A stretch of DNA of 64,000 nt, from contig CM060985.1 of the NCBI GenBank assembly GCA_030765065.1, positions 173,498,096 through 173,562,095 of the forward strand. Direction: 5' to 3'. Below the pieces are notes generated by a model. The model saw only the letters and a list, made by a program, of their open reading frames with translations, was not told the DNA's origin and did not search any database. This document shows, piece by piece, positions 34,920 to 45,549 of the stretch (position 1 is the first letter of the stretch; each line of letters starts with the position of its first letter). The stretch comes from Deroplatys truncata. Its lineage: Eukaryota > Arthropoda > Insecta > Mantodea > Mantidae. The translations under genes and the position numbers were made by a program.

Positions 34920-35373
34920 AATATGCATAATATGGATCTAATATGCCATGCCTGGGAATGAGAACGAGAAAGTTAAGTCTTCTTTCCCATTCCCGAGGCC
35001 CAGGAAGGCATCCCGTTGATTGTTACTGTTCTCATTGGTTAAGTTTTAAAACAATGAGGAACTGCTTGTGAGAATGAGAGTTTGCTTACTTTCATAGCAC
35101 AATAAAATTTGGCGTGATATTTTGGGGAAATTCAAGTGAAGGAAGTACAACTTTAAATTACGAAAAAGGGTAATCAGAATGATATTAAACCTAAACCCGA
35201 TAGATTCATGTAAGCCAGGATTGAAATTATTAAGCATACTACCTCTCCCATGTACACATAACTTACATGTTATAAAACATACAATAAGTTTTGAAGTGAA
35301 TGATAACAAACACAGCTATAACACAAGAAATATGGAACATTCGTCCATTATCTCACATAATACATCACTGTTT

Positions 35374-36346
35374 GAGGCAGTATTTTAACACTTAAATAAT
35401 TTCAGTATAATTATATAATATGTAAATTCAGTAACAGCCCGCCTTAAAGCAATATGTGTATTTAACAATATATAAAAAGTGTATATTACAGTCATTGTAT
35501 ATGTTTATATTATTGTATCCATGTATAATAATGTTATGCGAATATATTACATAATTTAATAATATAGGAGCTGTGAGAATAATAGGTTAAAAGTTGCTAA
35601 CAATGAGGTAACCTTGAGGCAATAATGAGTTACAAAGTTTAAATGTTACTTGTGATTCTTGGAAGCATTAATGTAATTTTAGTGACAGTTTATAAAAATA
35701 GCCAATCAACAACCAGAAAAAGCTTTAGTTAAATGAATGTATTCTATTGGATTAGGAATAGCCAATCACAGACTTGAAATACAGAAATTTACAAGTTTAG
35801 GTGGTTGAAATCGATTCAGTTGCCTGCAGACAGTGTTTGTAACTGGATGCGAGATGCGTCCTCAAGAGATTTAATACATATTCGTGTGAGACGAAAATAG
35901 TTTGTGTTATAAAGTGTAATTAATTAATAAAAGGAATCTCACAGCTCTCTATCAGTGAAGTGTTATATAAATCGTATCAAGCATTAATAAAAGGAGTGAA
36001 GTAAAATTATAATCTGTGTAAGCCTACATTCTTAGTTGCACTACAACCCTGCCAAGACATCCATGTCTCTAAAATAAATACTGACGCAGCCGAGACAAAC
36101 ATAAATATATAATATTTAAAGAAACAGTCAAATTACAAAGTTAATGTTTTTTTAAACTTGGGGCAAAGGCCACCTGAAAGTACATTTGGGGCGAAGGCTA
36201 CCGGAAACTGTTTACTATACGTGCAGTTGCAACTACTGCAAGTTCAGCTCCCCAACAGTTGAAATACAATACAACTCCTTCAATACAAACTACTTCAAAT
36301 TGGCTTTCCATACATGGGGCGGAAACAATTATGTACTCCTACTAAA
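35374..36346 (+). mobile_element. LTR-like element family L, copy A, 5-bp duplication TGTTT
   Basis: 973 bp starting GAGGCAGTATTTTAACACTT and ending ATGTACTCCTACTAAA. Flanked by TGTTT at 35369-35373 and 36347-36351. The flanking LINE frame closes exactly when the element is removed (SLF followed by NKNLIYCGIKIYNKLP), which proves the insertion. Contains two CCAAT boxes (AGCCAATCAACAAC, AGCCAATCACAGAC), a TTCAGTTGCC initiator-like site and AATAAA-type signals. No protein frame. Confidence 0.85.
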
Positions 36347-36617
36347 TGTTTAATAAGAATTTAATCTACTGTGGCATTAAAATATATAATAAGTTACCCA
36401 CTAAGCTTAAACACACCACCTCAGAAGCCATATTTAAGCACCAAATAAATTGGTGTTATTAGAAGATTGTTTCTACTCCATTGATAAATTTATGAAATAT
36501 TTTAGATAAATGCTTACTTTATATTATAATTATTGTGTACATAAATCTTTATCACCTTGCATATTGAAATATTGCTGTTTAATTTTATGCATAAACTGAC
36601 ATCAAGTAATACAGGGT

Positions 36618-37708
36618 GAGGCAGTATTTTAATGCCTAAATGATATTAATTGTATTTTTTATTAATTAAATTCAATAACAGCCCACCTTGAAAAACAGTA
36701 TGTATATAGTTATTATATAAATTGTATGTAAAGTCATTGTAAATACTTATTTTATTGTAAGCGTATTTATTAGTGATATGTAAATGTTTATATACTCTAA
36801 TAGTGCAAAAACTGTGAGAATACTATGTTTTAGAATGTTAATAATGAGGTAATAATGCAATTTTGGTGACAATAATGTGTCTGGAGTTTTAAAAAAATAC
36901 TGATTATGAAAAAATTGGTAATAACGTAATTTCGCTTAAAGTTTGGAATTAGCCAATCAAAAGTAAAGAAAGATTTTTAGTTTGAATACTTACATTCTAT
37001 TGGACTAGAATTTAGCCAATAAGAGAATGGCATTACCAAAGCTAAAGGTTTTTACTGTTGAATCTAGTCAGTCTCGGGCAAGATATTAGACAGAGCAGAC
37101 GTGAAAGTCGTGGGCAAGATGTAGTAGACAGCAGACATAAGAGTCGCGGACATGAAGCTGTAGAGAGTAGACGTGAAAGTCGTGGGTAAAAATGTTGTAA
37201 AGTATAAAATGATAACATTTGTGTTTTCCGCCAAAAATGTATTAAGTGCTCACAGTTTTATTTTATAAAGTGTTGTGTTTATAAAATGTGCAAATATAAA
37301 GTGAAATAAAAAGAAGTAAAAATTAAAAAGTAAATTGTGTGGCGTCTTATAATTTGTGTCTTATCACAACCCCACAAGAACTCGTGTTTCTATAGCGCAA
37401 CTGAAAGCAGCCAAGGCAAATAACTATAATAATATTACGTAAAAACAAGCATCATCTTCACTATAAAGTTTTTTGGCGTCCTAAAAATCAAACAACATCA
37501 AAGTGTGTCTTCATTACATAGCCTTAATAATATTTACGTAACCATAAAACTACCGCAAATTGACGCAAAACGTTGGGCTTACAAGAAACATCTCACATCA
37601 AAAACATCGCTAAATTGCCTTCTTCAAATTGGCATACAACTGTGGGGCAAAGTCCTCCAAATAATTACGCAATCTACTATCTAAAAACTGAAGAACAATA
37701 CTTCTTCA
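36618..37708 (+). mobile_element. LTR-like element family L, copy B, 5-bp duplication AGGGT
   Basis: 1091 bp starting GAGGCAGTATTTTAATGCCT and ending GAACAATACTTCTTCA, flanked by AGGGT at 36613-36617 and 37709-37713. CCAAT boxes lie at about 36953 and 37014, GTCAGTCTCGGGC at about 37068, TATAAAATG at about 37204 and GTGAAATAAAAAG at about 37300. Inserted in the 3' UTR of the LINE. Confidence 0.88.
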
Positions 37709-37884
37709 AGGGTGAAATAAACTTATAAAGTAGCATATATTTGTGGTATTTACATTGCAAATAAAATATATGTGTTGAATCTTCTGGGAATAGCTTGTGA
37801 AGTTCACTTCATTCTGAAGGAATTTTGTATAACTGATAAATCAAGAGAGATAGACAAAATCTTACTGAACAAAAAATATACAGT

Positions 37885-38290
37885 AGTTTTCCTACAACCC
37901 ATTCATAATTATATTTCTCCATAAATGCTATCCTCTGCATCTTCATCTGTTAGTCCTCTAGATGCCATGCTTCTTCAGACCCCATTCTAACACCATTCTT
38001 ACTATTCTATTGTTTCCCATTCTTTTCAAGTGGTCAAACCATTTTAATCTTCTCTCTTCTGTTATTTCCAATACTTCTTTTTTACATCCATTATTTCTCA
38101 AATTTTTGTATTTCTGCTTTTATCCCTTTTTGGGATTTAAGAAGCCCTCTGCCAAAAATCCATCTCTGTTGTTAATAATTTTCTTTCTTGTTGCCTATTC
38201 TTTGCCCATGTTTCTGCTCCATAGAGAAACATACTTTGTGCTATTGAATTGTAAAGATCTTTTTGCTTTTATTTAAAATGTTTCTGCTCC
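37885..38290 (-). pseudogene. RTE-type LINE C-terminal remnant
   Basis: The minus strand reads SIAQSMFLYGAETWAKNRQQ, then TTEMDFWQRAS, then EERRLKWFDHLKRMGNNRIV and MVLEWG. These are the ordered landmarks after the RT domain in RTE-like elements (LLYGAETW, EM.FWRR, R..W.GH..RM). Several stops interrupt it. Confidence 0.8.
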
Positions 38291-38295
38291 AAATC

Positions 38296-38370
38296 AAATT
38301 AAATTGAGTTTTATTTATGGACGTTCTTTAAGTACTGTGGTCCTTAGCATCCCATTACATATTGGTCATC
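38296..38370 (-). mobile_element. SINE (family S), 3' fragment only
   Basis: TTAAATTGAGTTTTATTTAT, GGACGTTCTTTAAG and GTGGTCCTTAGCATCCCATT match the family tail. The copy stops at ATTGGTCAT and the tRNA part is missing. Confidence 0.8.
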
Positions 38371-38421
38371 ATGGAGCTGATTACGAGCACAGGACTCGAC
38401 TTCTGGTTCACTTATGATTCA

Positions 38422-38676
38422 TCTTCGTCACGGTGTTAAAGTGTTTACCTCCAAGATGACCTTTGAGTCAGGGGAACATGTGAAAATCACTTGGGAAAAG
38501 TTCTGGTGAATACTGAGGATACGAGAAAACTTCCCAGTTGAAACTTCTGAACTCCGACTGGGTCAAGATTCAACTTGGAAGTTTTCTCGCATCCTCCATA
38601 TTCACTGGAGCTTGCCCCAAGTGATTTTCACATGTTCCTCCAACTCAAAGGTAAGTACTTTTAACACTGATGAAGA
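38422..38676. repeat. Long imperfect palindrome, ~110-120-bp arms, 26-bp loop
   Basis: Left arm 38422-38542 and right arm 38569-38676 are reverse complements with some mismatches and a small gap; matching pieces include CATGTGAAAATCACTTGG / CCAAGTGATTTTCACATG. An outer phrase (GAGCACAGGACTCGACTTCT, then GAGCACAGGACCCGACC) occurs on both sides in direct orientation. A foldback element or an inverted duplication. Confidence 0.85.
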
Positions 38677-39013
38677 CATATCAGTGAACAGCTGGTTGAG
38701 AGCACAGGACCCGACCTGGTACAACACTGGCTTGGAAAAACATGTTGACTATATAGAAACGTAACAGAAGGATTGTACGATATAAATAATTCAATAATAT
38801 ATAATTCAACATGATCAATTGTGTGTAATGTTGTTTATAAAATAGGGAAACTTACTTATTGCATGTCCCTCATACATTCAAATGCTCTGTTGGTATACAT
38901 ATCACCTAAAAGCATCAAAACAGAGATGACTTGAGAACTTGCATGGTCTACTAGTCCCTTTAAAACTAATGGTATTATAAAATTTTGCACACTTAATGGA
39001 GGATTAAGAGATT

Positions 39014-39150
39014 TTAATCAAAATGATTAGAGCAGAGCCACTAAAAATGGAATTTTCCACACAAATGGGTATTTCCAGTGAAATCGTAGTATTGAAATGC
39101 TAAATACAATGTTTAGGGCATTGGAGATGAGGAGTAGAAAAAGTGAAAAA
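39014..39150 (+). mobile_element. MITE-A 3' fragment abutting exon 3
   Basis: TTTTAATCAAAATGATTAGA, TATTTCCAGTGAAATCGTAG and GGAGTAGAAAAAGTGAAAAA are diverged MITE-A landmarks with the microsatellite region deleted. The fragment ends 18 bp before the exon 3 acceptor, so part of the branch-point region may be transposon-derived (inference). Confidence 0.65.
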
Positions 39151-39168
39151 CAAATGTTTGTTTTGCAG

Positions 39169-39256
39169 ATGGGAAACTGGGCAGGCTGCCTGGAGGGAGG
39201 AACAAAGACAAGAACGCAAACAGGAGATACAGAATCTTCGGAGCAAGCTGTTCATG
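39169..39256 (+). CDS. Host gene exon 3: basic coiled-coil segment
   Basis: Acceptor TTGTTTTGCAG|A and donor TTCATG|GTAAGC, entering in phase 2 and leaving in phase 0. After the shared Arg it reads WETGQAAWREEQRQERKQEI then QNLRSKLFM, a highly charged helix with coiled-coil-like spacing. The VKSRWETG join with exon 2 resembles Xin-type and EPLIN-type actin-contact motifs (family resemblance, inference). Good consensus splice sites and an open frame support it despite the short length. Confidence 0.8.
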
Positions 39257-39900
39257 GTAAGCATTTCAAACACTAATTGTAGAAATGCCTTTTAAGATTT
39301 ATGTAGTGCTAAATAAATTGCATATGGCCATAGCCATTTTCCTGCAAATATTCATACATTAAACTATCATTATTTTATCTCACTTTCAGTAATAAGTAAT
39401 TTACATAATCGGTGCATGCCAATTTTTATCCACTAACCATTTCCATTTCGTCTTAACATTCCATAAACTTTCTCCTTAACTAAGTTTGATCATTATGCAT
39501 TTTTTGTATAACACACTATATATTTCTGTTGTTCCTATGCGATTTCTCTCTGTTTTCCTCCATCCATAATTTCCTTTACATCCCATCAAAATATGGACCC
39601 CATTTTCTCTATCCCCACAAATTGGACATGTATCTTGCAAAATTTTACTCCTAAGACCTTATAATTTCCATACTCTCAATTGAAATCAAGCAATGCCATC
39701 TCTCTCCTTGTTGCAAATGTATATACTTCTCTCTCTGAATCAATTTGATTTAGTTGGTAAAAAAAGTAAGGTCGCTTAACATACATCTCAAGATGCATTT
39801 CCAAAATCGTGGTAGCTTTCTGTATCTTTGTAACATTATATCACCTAAACCATTGTTTTGCACTCGGCCAGTTACCAGATCTCAGAAGTTTTATCTTGAT
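39257..39900. other. No recognisable feature
   Basis: First part of the 13.3-kb intron between exons 3 and 4; pyrimidine-rich, without recognised repeats. Confidence 0.35.
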
Positions 39901-39904
39901 AGTA

Positions 39905-40135
39905 AATTTAAATTGAGTTTTAAAGACCGGAAATTTGGTGAGGCCTCTTTATTAGGCTTGAGGTTCTTTTATGTGCCGTAAACCTATGATACAGGACCAC
40001 CGGCTGTACTTACCTTCCAAAGTAAACCATGCTAAGGATTTTTGCATCCAAAAAAATCCATCACCCTCCACCAGGTTTGAAGCCGCAACCTTGGGAACTA
40101 GAGGGTAGCATGATACCGCTAGATCACGAAGTACG
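39905..40135 (-). mobile_element. SINE (family S), diverged
   Basis: Tail-side AAATTGAGTTTTAAAG is joined to GAGGCCTCTTTATTAGGCTT, then AACCATGCTAAGGATTTTTG and a worn B box (AGGTTTGAAGCCGC). About 60 bp of the body is deleted compared with the copy at 23815. Confidence 0.8.
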
Positions 40136-40205
40136 ATATATCTTGATACTAAGACGACATTTTAAAATACCACCTTCTGACATTTGACTCACTCGCTATT
40201 AACAC

Positions 40206-40232
40206 TTAATAATAATAATAATAATAATAATA
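40206..40232. repeat. (AAT)n microsatellite
   Basis: About nine AAT units in intronic DNA. Confidence 0.95.
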
Positions 40233-40849
40233 CAGTTGAACCTCACTTATACATTATTCACTTCTACTTTTTTGCAGATGTGTTCAATTTTTTAGGCACT
40301 GAACTTTTCCATTAATATTTAGCTCATTTATATCTTCTCATTAATATGTCGCAGTTTTCAGATCCCCATGTATGAAATATATTAATTTACTTACTCATTT
40401 ATACATTATGTTTGTGCTGTGTTAAGATATATTATGCATAGTTTCTGTGTACTGTATCCTTGCTGTCACAGTATAAAACAGTAGGCATGTGGACGAGGCA
40501 TTGGTATTTTCAGAACACATTATTACTATGCATGTGTTAACAATACAATCAGGCAGTCATTCTTTCCCAGATTTTGTCTGATGATACTGATGAGGACGGT
40601 GATAAAGAAGTAGGCCTAAATAAGAAAGTGTTCCCAGTGTGCATGCGACAGTTCAAGCTCTAGAAATTACATGATAATTTCTATCATTGCAAAGCCTAAG
40701 TGATGATAGCATTTCTGTAATTACTGCATATAATCGACTAGTGTGTAACTGTGTGGAAAAATCGAAGAAGCTAAGAAAAATTGCCTTTTTTTTTAACCAG
40801 CATAAAGCACCAGTACTACTTTTTTTTTCTTTTTCTTTCTTTTCTTTTT

Positions 40850-41325
40850 ACTTTTACTTTATTATGTGTAGTAAGTAGGGGAAGCATTGGATTCCACCCA
40901 AAAATGTTTGCTACCAGACTTCACCAGAAATACATGTTTTGTTGTGCCCTGAATCCAAATAAAGCATTTTTGAAAACATGTGTGTCTGTCTGTACAGCAT
41001 AACTCAAAAACGTAAAGCCAAATAAATACCAAACTTGGTATTTTGGTTCAGTATCTTCCAAAGATGTGACATGAAGATTTTTAACAAAATCCCCCCCAAC
41101 CCAAACTAAACTTTACATGGAACATTTTTTGAAATTTTTTATTTTCTAAAAAGTGACTAATGATTTTGATTAAAGTACCGTATATTAAAGATATTTACAT
41201 GACAAATAAAATATAAATCTTGAATTTTCGGGAAATAATCTATGAAGTCCTCTTCATTCGAAGAGAATTTTGTATAATCTTGTATAACTGGTAAACATTA
41301 AGTGATAGGTGAAAATGTTGTGGCA
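40850..41325 (-). mobile_element. MITE-A, 3' part truncated
   Basis: Starts TTTACTTTATTATGTGTAGT and GGGGAAGCATTGGATTCCAC, continues through ATGTGACATGAAGATTTTTA and ATAACTGGTAAACATTAAGT, and ends at about 41325. Confidence 0.75.
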
Positions 41326-42058
41326 GAATTATTAAAGTGGTCTGCTCTTCGATTGAAGATGATGACAAATCTTATAGTTGTAAGATTTTGTGAGAAATTA
41401 ATATAAGTTCGTGGGAAATACCTAATAATGTTAAGTAATGAATAATGAGATCTCCAGAATCCTCAGGGCGTGTTACGAGGAAGATTTATCTTCTTTGATA
41501 CATTATCAAGAATGAAATGAATTCAACTTTCCATAAATTAAACTTTTTCTTATTTATTTTCCTTTCTTTTACATTTCACGTGCTGCTTTACTATTTGAAA
41601 CCTCTCTTAGCATGCTACAATGTAATATCAAGAACCAAGTCTTAACGTCGATAAATATTACTACTAACTTTAAGGTACTGATGGGATACACAACCGTACT
41701 GTATGAGTACTAATGAGATACTGAACTTGCTACTGAGGAGAAGAAAATTATTTGTAGTTCCATGACAACATTCATTATTCTAATTCTTCACTTTTTGGTA
41801 TACTGTCCTTGCACAGAGTTTTTCACATATAATTTTTAACCACAGTTTGCCATGATTGCTACTAAAATAAATAAATTCAATTTCCAAATACAAACATAGG
41901 TTAACATAAAACAAATCCACAATATCTCAATAAATATAAAATAATGATCATGATAATGACATCAAGAACATGCAAATATCGCAATACATACATAAATGTA
42001 CCATCAAATGAAACCAATTGTGTATTTTCCATATATTAGCTTAAACAGGTAAGTTAAA
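41326..42058. other. No recognisable feature
   Basis: Intronic AT-rich DNA left of the second Tc1 element; no repeat was recognised. Confidence 0.35.
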
Positions 42059-42060
42059 TA

Positions 42061-43101
42061 CACTATGTGATCAAAAGTATCCGGACACCTGGCTGGAAAT
42101 GACGTACAAGTTCGTGGCGCCCTTCAACGGTACTGCTGGAAGTCAATATGGTGTTGGCCCACCCTTATCCTTGATGACAGCGTTCACTCTCGCAGGCATA
42201 CTTTCAATCAGGTGCTGGAAGGTTTCTTGGGGAACGGCAGCCCATTCTTCATGGAGTGCGGAACTGAGGAGAGGTATCGATGTCGGTTGGTGAGGCCTGG
42301 CACGAAGTCGGCGTTCCAAAACATCCCAAAGGTGTTTTATAGGATTCAAGTCAGGACTCTGTGCAGGCCAGTCCATTACAGGGATGTTATTGTCGTGTAA
42401 CCACTCCATCAGAGCCCATGCAGTATGAACAGGTGCTCGATCGTGTTGAAAGATGCAATCGCCATCCCTGAATTGCTCTTCAACAGTGGGAAGCAAGAAG
42501 GTGCTTAAAATATCAATGTAGGTTTGCGCTTTGATCGTGCCATGCAAAACAACAAGGGATGCAAGCCCCCTCCAAGAAAAACACGACCACACCATAACAC
42601 CACCACCTCTGAATTTCATTGTTGGCACTACACACGCTGGCAGATGACATTCACCAGGCATTCGCCATACCCACACCCAGCCATCGGATCGCCACATTGT
42701 GTACCGTGATTCGTCACTCCACACAACATTTTGCCACTGTTCAATCGTGTAATGTTGACGCTCCTTACACCAAGCGAGGCGTCGTTTGGCATTTTCCTGC
42801 GTGATGTGTGGCTTATGAGCAGCCGCTCGACCATGGAATCCAAGGTTTCTCACCTCATGCCTAACTGGCATAGTACTTGGAGTGGATCCTGATGCAGTTT
42901 GGAATTCCTAGTGACACCCAATCACCTGACCATGTTTGAAGTCTGTGAGTTCCACGGAGCATCCCATTCCGCTGTTTCACGATGTCTAATGACTACTGAG
43001 GCCGTGGATAATGAGTACCAGGCAGTAGGTGGCAGCACAATGCACCTAAGATAAAAAACGTATGTTTGTGGGCGTGTCTGGATACTTTTGATCAAACAGT
43101 G
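42061..43101 (-). mobile_element. Tc1-like element, copy 2, complete ends, TA target duplication
   Basis: 1041 bp. The left end CACTATGTGATCAAAAGTAT and right end ATACTTTTGATCAAACAGTG are inverted repeats flanked by TA on both sides. Compared with copy 1 about 200 bp of the transposase N-terminal region is deleted: CACTAGGAATTCC joins what in copy 1 lies at about 4028 and 4226. The missing part is the helix-turn-helix domain that binds the ends. Confidence 0.92.
42143..42871 (-). pseudogene. Tc1 transposase catalytic half, Glu-to-Lys at the DD34E site
   Basis: A single open frame of 242 codons: VRNLGFHGRAAAHKPHITQE, VVWSDESRYTMW (first Asp), GGGVMVWSCFSWRGL, DCIFQHDRAPVHTAW (second Asp) and SPDLNPIKHLWDVLERRL. 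Tc1 enzymes have Glu in SPDLNPIE; here the codon is AAA (Lys), so the catalytic triad is broken even though the frame is open. The DNA-binding N-terminus is also lost. The long open frame suggests a recent loss of function. Confidence 0.92.
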
Positions 43102-43109
43102 TATGTTTT

Positions 43110-43590
43110 ATGTTTGATTTTCTAAAAAAAATGGCTCTGATGGTTTTACTTAAAATATTATTTATTAAAGATATTTATGACAGGAAATATATATATCTTG
43201 AATTTTCTGGGAATAGCCTTTGAAGTCAACTTCATTCAGAAGAACATTTTTATAATCTTATATAACTGATAAATGTTAAGTGATGGATGAAAACATACTA
43301 CACAAAGAATATAGGTCTCTTTAAAATGCACAATTTATTTCAAACACCTTTTTTTGTGGCATCAGCTATTTCTGAGATATCCATTATTAATGGTTCGAAT
43401 TGTTCAATACTTAATCATTCCTTTAAAGTCCTGTCAATTTTCAATTGTTTCTCGTGGTTTCGTGGAAACAGTATGAAATTTTAAGGTCAGCATATAGAGT
43501 CCAGTTCTTAAACATTTGACCGTCACTATTCCCTTTGTATCTGTAACAAAATGTGTAATGTGTAATGTAATGTGTATATGTTGAATTTTC
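43110..43590 (-). mobile_element. MITE-A, 3' half
   Basis: TTTTCTAAAAAAAATGGCTC, GAATTTTCTGGGAATAGCCT, AGGTCAGCATATAGAGTCCA and AACAAAATGTGTAATG follow the family order in minus orientation. The start is missing. Confidence 0.7.
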
Positions 43591-43919
43591 TGTGAACTCA
43601 TCTGCATTCTTATTGGAGTTTATACATGTGAGAAACCTTGAAATACAAACAGACTCACTTCAGAAAAAATTGTAGAATCATTCAAATATGCAACTTGTGT
43701 TAAATAGCTTTTTCATAGCATTAGCCATTTCATACACATTTGAGTATTGTAAGCAAAACACTTACAAAAGGTTATATTTTCATCAACTCTAAGAGCATGC
43801 AGTATCACGGTTTACATTATCAACTAGCTTTTGGGTCTAGGGATTACAAAACAAGTGTCTGTTTGTGTTGAAATGTTGATTTTGGGTGTATTACATGCTT
43901 CTCTACCCATTACAGTACT

Positions 43920-45322
43920 AGGGCCCAGATTTTTAGGTTTTAATCTATATTTTTCCTCGCTATTTAATTAACACATTTCAAGATATATATTCGTTTCACA
44001 TTTCCTGGAGCAGAATATGCGAATTTCGTTATACCTAAAAAAACCTAAATGAGGGGTTGACACCCAAAATAAGCTAAATAGCTGTTTTTCCTTTATCGAA
44101 ATGAAGAATGTTATTTTCGGATTGAAGCTCATTGTAAAATTATTTCCACCACTTATAGCCAGTAGATAGTTGATGTTACTACAGTTACGCAGCACATGTG
44201 ACGTGGTGACACCTGGATGCAGTTGATAGAAGGTCAGAAGGAGCGTAACCTGCATAACGGGATCGCCTCCAATCCTTCACCAAGAGTACTTTTCTAAAGT
44301 ACTTGTAATTGTCGTATAGTGAAACAATGCCTAAATCATATTTATTGAAAAAGTGGATTGCTGTGGGTCCATTCTTCACTGTTTTTAGTGACAGGCTGTC
44401 TATATGTTGAAGGCCGGGCGGAGGTTCTGCAGTCCTTCCACCCGACCATGCTACATGTTGCATGACTGGCCCACGGCCTGCACCGCCTTGCGGAGGAGAT
44501 TAGAAGCCACTTCGATGATGTGAACAGTCTGATATCTTCGGTTAAGGAGGTTTTCTTTAAAGCTCCAACACATATACAATTGTTCAAAGAGAAATTACCA
44601 GCAACCCCTCTTTCACCGGAGCCGATACTTACCCACTGGGGTACTTGGCTGTCTGCTGCAATTTACTATGCCGAGCACTTAAAAGATGTTAAGAATGTTA
44701 TCAATGAATTGGATGAAACACAAGCTTCCATTGCCAAGGCTAAGAAATCACTCAAGTGCCCCACACTTGCTGCTTCCCTTGTGTATATTAAGACACCTTT
44801 TTGGTTTATACCAGGAGCTATTATCTGGTTGGAAAGTACAACTTTGCCACTGAAAGATGCTCTAGATATCATTGGCAATGTTTTCAGTAAAGAAATACCT
44901 GGACCAGTGGGAGTTGCATGTTCTTCCAAGTTGGAGAAGATTCTTCAACGAAATCCTGGTTTTGAAGATGTGAAACTCATTAATTCAGTATTGCAGAAAG
45001 AAAAGTATACAGGAAAACTACCCCTAGAACCTGCTGCACTGGCATCTATGTTCTATGCTCCAATGACGTAATGTTACATGATAATAGAAAATTGTTTACG
45101 TCAGAAAATGTGGGAATGTATGTAACTATCTACTGCAATGTCAAAAAATAAATCATACAACTAAGTACCAGAAAAGCAAAATTATGGATACCTGTATAGA
45201 TCAATGTAGCAAAACATAAAAAAAAACTATTATAATCAAGAAAAGCTACAAAAAAAACTATTTTAAGCATATAAGAAACCTAAAATGAAGGTTTATTCCA
45301 CCTAAAAATCCGGTCCCTAGTA
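43920..45322 (+). mobile_element. hAT-superfamily element with a decayed transposase
   Basis: The left end TAGGGCCCAGATTTTTAGGT and right end ACCTAAAAATCCGGTCCCTA are inverted repeats of about 20 bp with a hAT-type TAGGG start. The flanking 8 bp do not match, so the target duplication is lost or the boundary is a few bases off. It carries the coding region at 44380-45143. Confidence 0.7.
44380..45143 (+). pseudogene. hAT-type (CGGBP1-associated group) transposase C-terminal half
   Basis: Readable from about 44395: EVLQSFHPTMLHVA, a stop where Cys is expected, then LAHGLHRLAEEIRSHFDDVN. From 44520 it is an open frame of 183 codons with SVKEVFFKAPTHIQLFKEKL, PEPILTHWGTWLSAAIYYAE and PAALASMFYAPMT. 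This follows the RNase-H-like hAT proteins found beside CGGBP1-like genes in arthropods (LTRWGTW and K.APL motifs). After MFYAPMT a deletion and frame change remove the VERSFS-type dimerisation block, while the far end (NRKLFTSENVGMYVTIYCNV) survives in another frame. The N-terminal half is absent. Confidence 0.7.
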
Positions 45323-45549
45323 ATAACTTGGCTTCCAGATGGGAATGTAGGTCAGTAGAAGTAAAGGGGCAGAATGTAATATGATGGATTAAGCAAACCA
45401 TTTGTCTGTAGCTATTTGTTTACAAGAGAGCTTGTTTTAAAAGCCTAAAACAGATTACTAAGTACTGTAAAGTAGGAATATTTATTTTATAATTTTTTTC
45501 ATAAAACCATATGGTAAGCTTTGCCTTAGATGTTACTGTATCAACATTA

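Larger units (their letters stand above)
31859..35040 (+). mobile_element. Harbinger MITE (family H), copy 1, with two nested insertions
   Basis: Begins AGGCTGGTTCACACTGGCCC after a TTA, as in the intact copy at 50957-51675. The body continues around a SINE (31950-32218) and a 2.2-kb Myb-coding element (32734-34919), and ends at GTTACTGTTCTCATTGGTT without the last ~12 bp of the terminal repeat. Adjacent LINE sequence resumes at about 35050. The copy runs opposite to those at 50957 and 56611. Confidence 0.8.
29683..37728 (+). pseudogene. Jockey/CR1-like LINE reverse transcriptase remnant, scattered over 8 kb by later insertions
   Basis: Consecutive RT blocks appear in order between insertions. 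About 29720-30010: ISKEEMNSILKNKKQ and DELPDCILKKCAQYLVDLLC. 30304-30750: GTFPNCFKRAKIAPIHKKED, NGFVKGKSIETAIFRFIADV and NLDLCGMRGKATFLV. 31590-31850: IYVNNLPTYL and a catalytic FADDT in a shifted frame. 35050-35373: STIKFGVIFWGNSSEG and HNTSLF. 36352-36470: NKNLIYCGIKIYNKLPTKLK. The 3' UTR runs to GTGAAATAAACTTATAA at about 37712-37728. Frameshifts and stops are numerous. Insertions inside it are a SINE, a MITE-A, a Harbinger MITE and two LTR-like elements. Confidence 0.85.
29365..37880 (-). mobile_element. Outermost MITE-A copy of the large nest
   Basis: One half lies at 29365-29682 (GGAAGTATTGTATTCCAACC to TCTCAAAAATAGCACTAACG) and the other at about 37735-37880 (ATTGCAAATAAAATATATGT, TCTTCTGGGAATAGCTTGTG, AAGGAATTTTGTATAACTGA). 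Other minus-strand copies run straight through between these blocks, so the 8 kb in between is inserted material. Confidence 0.7.
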
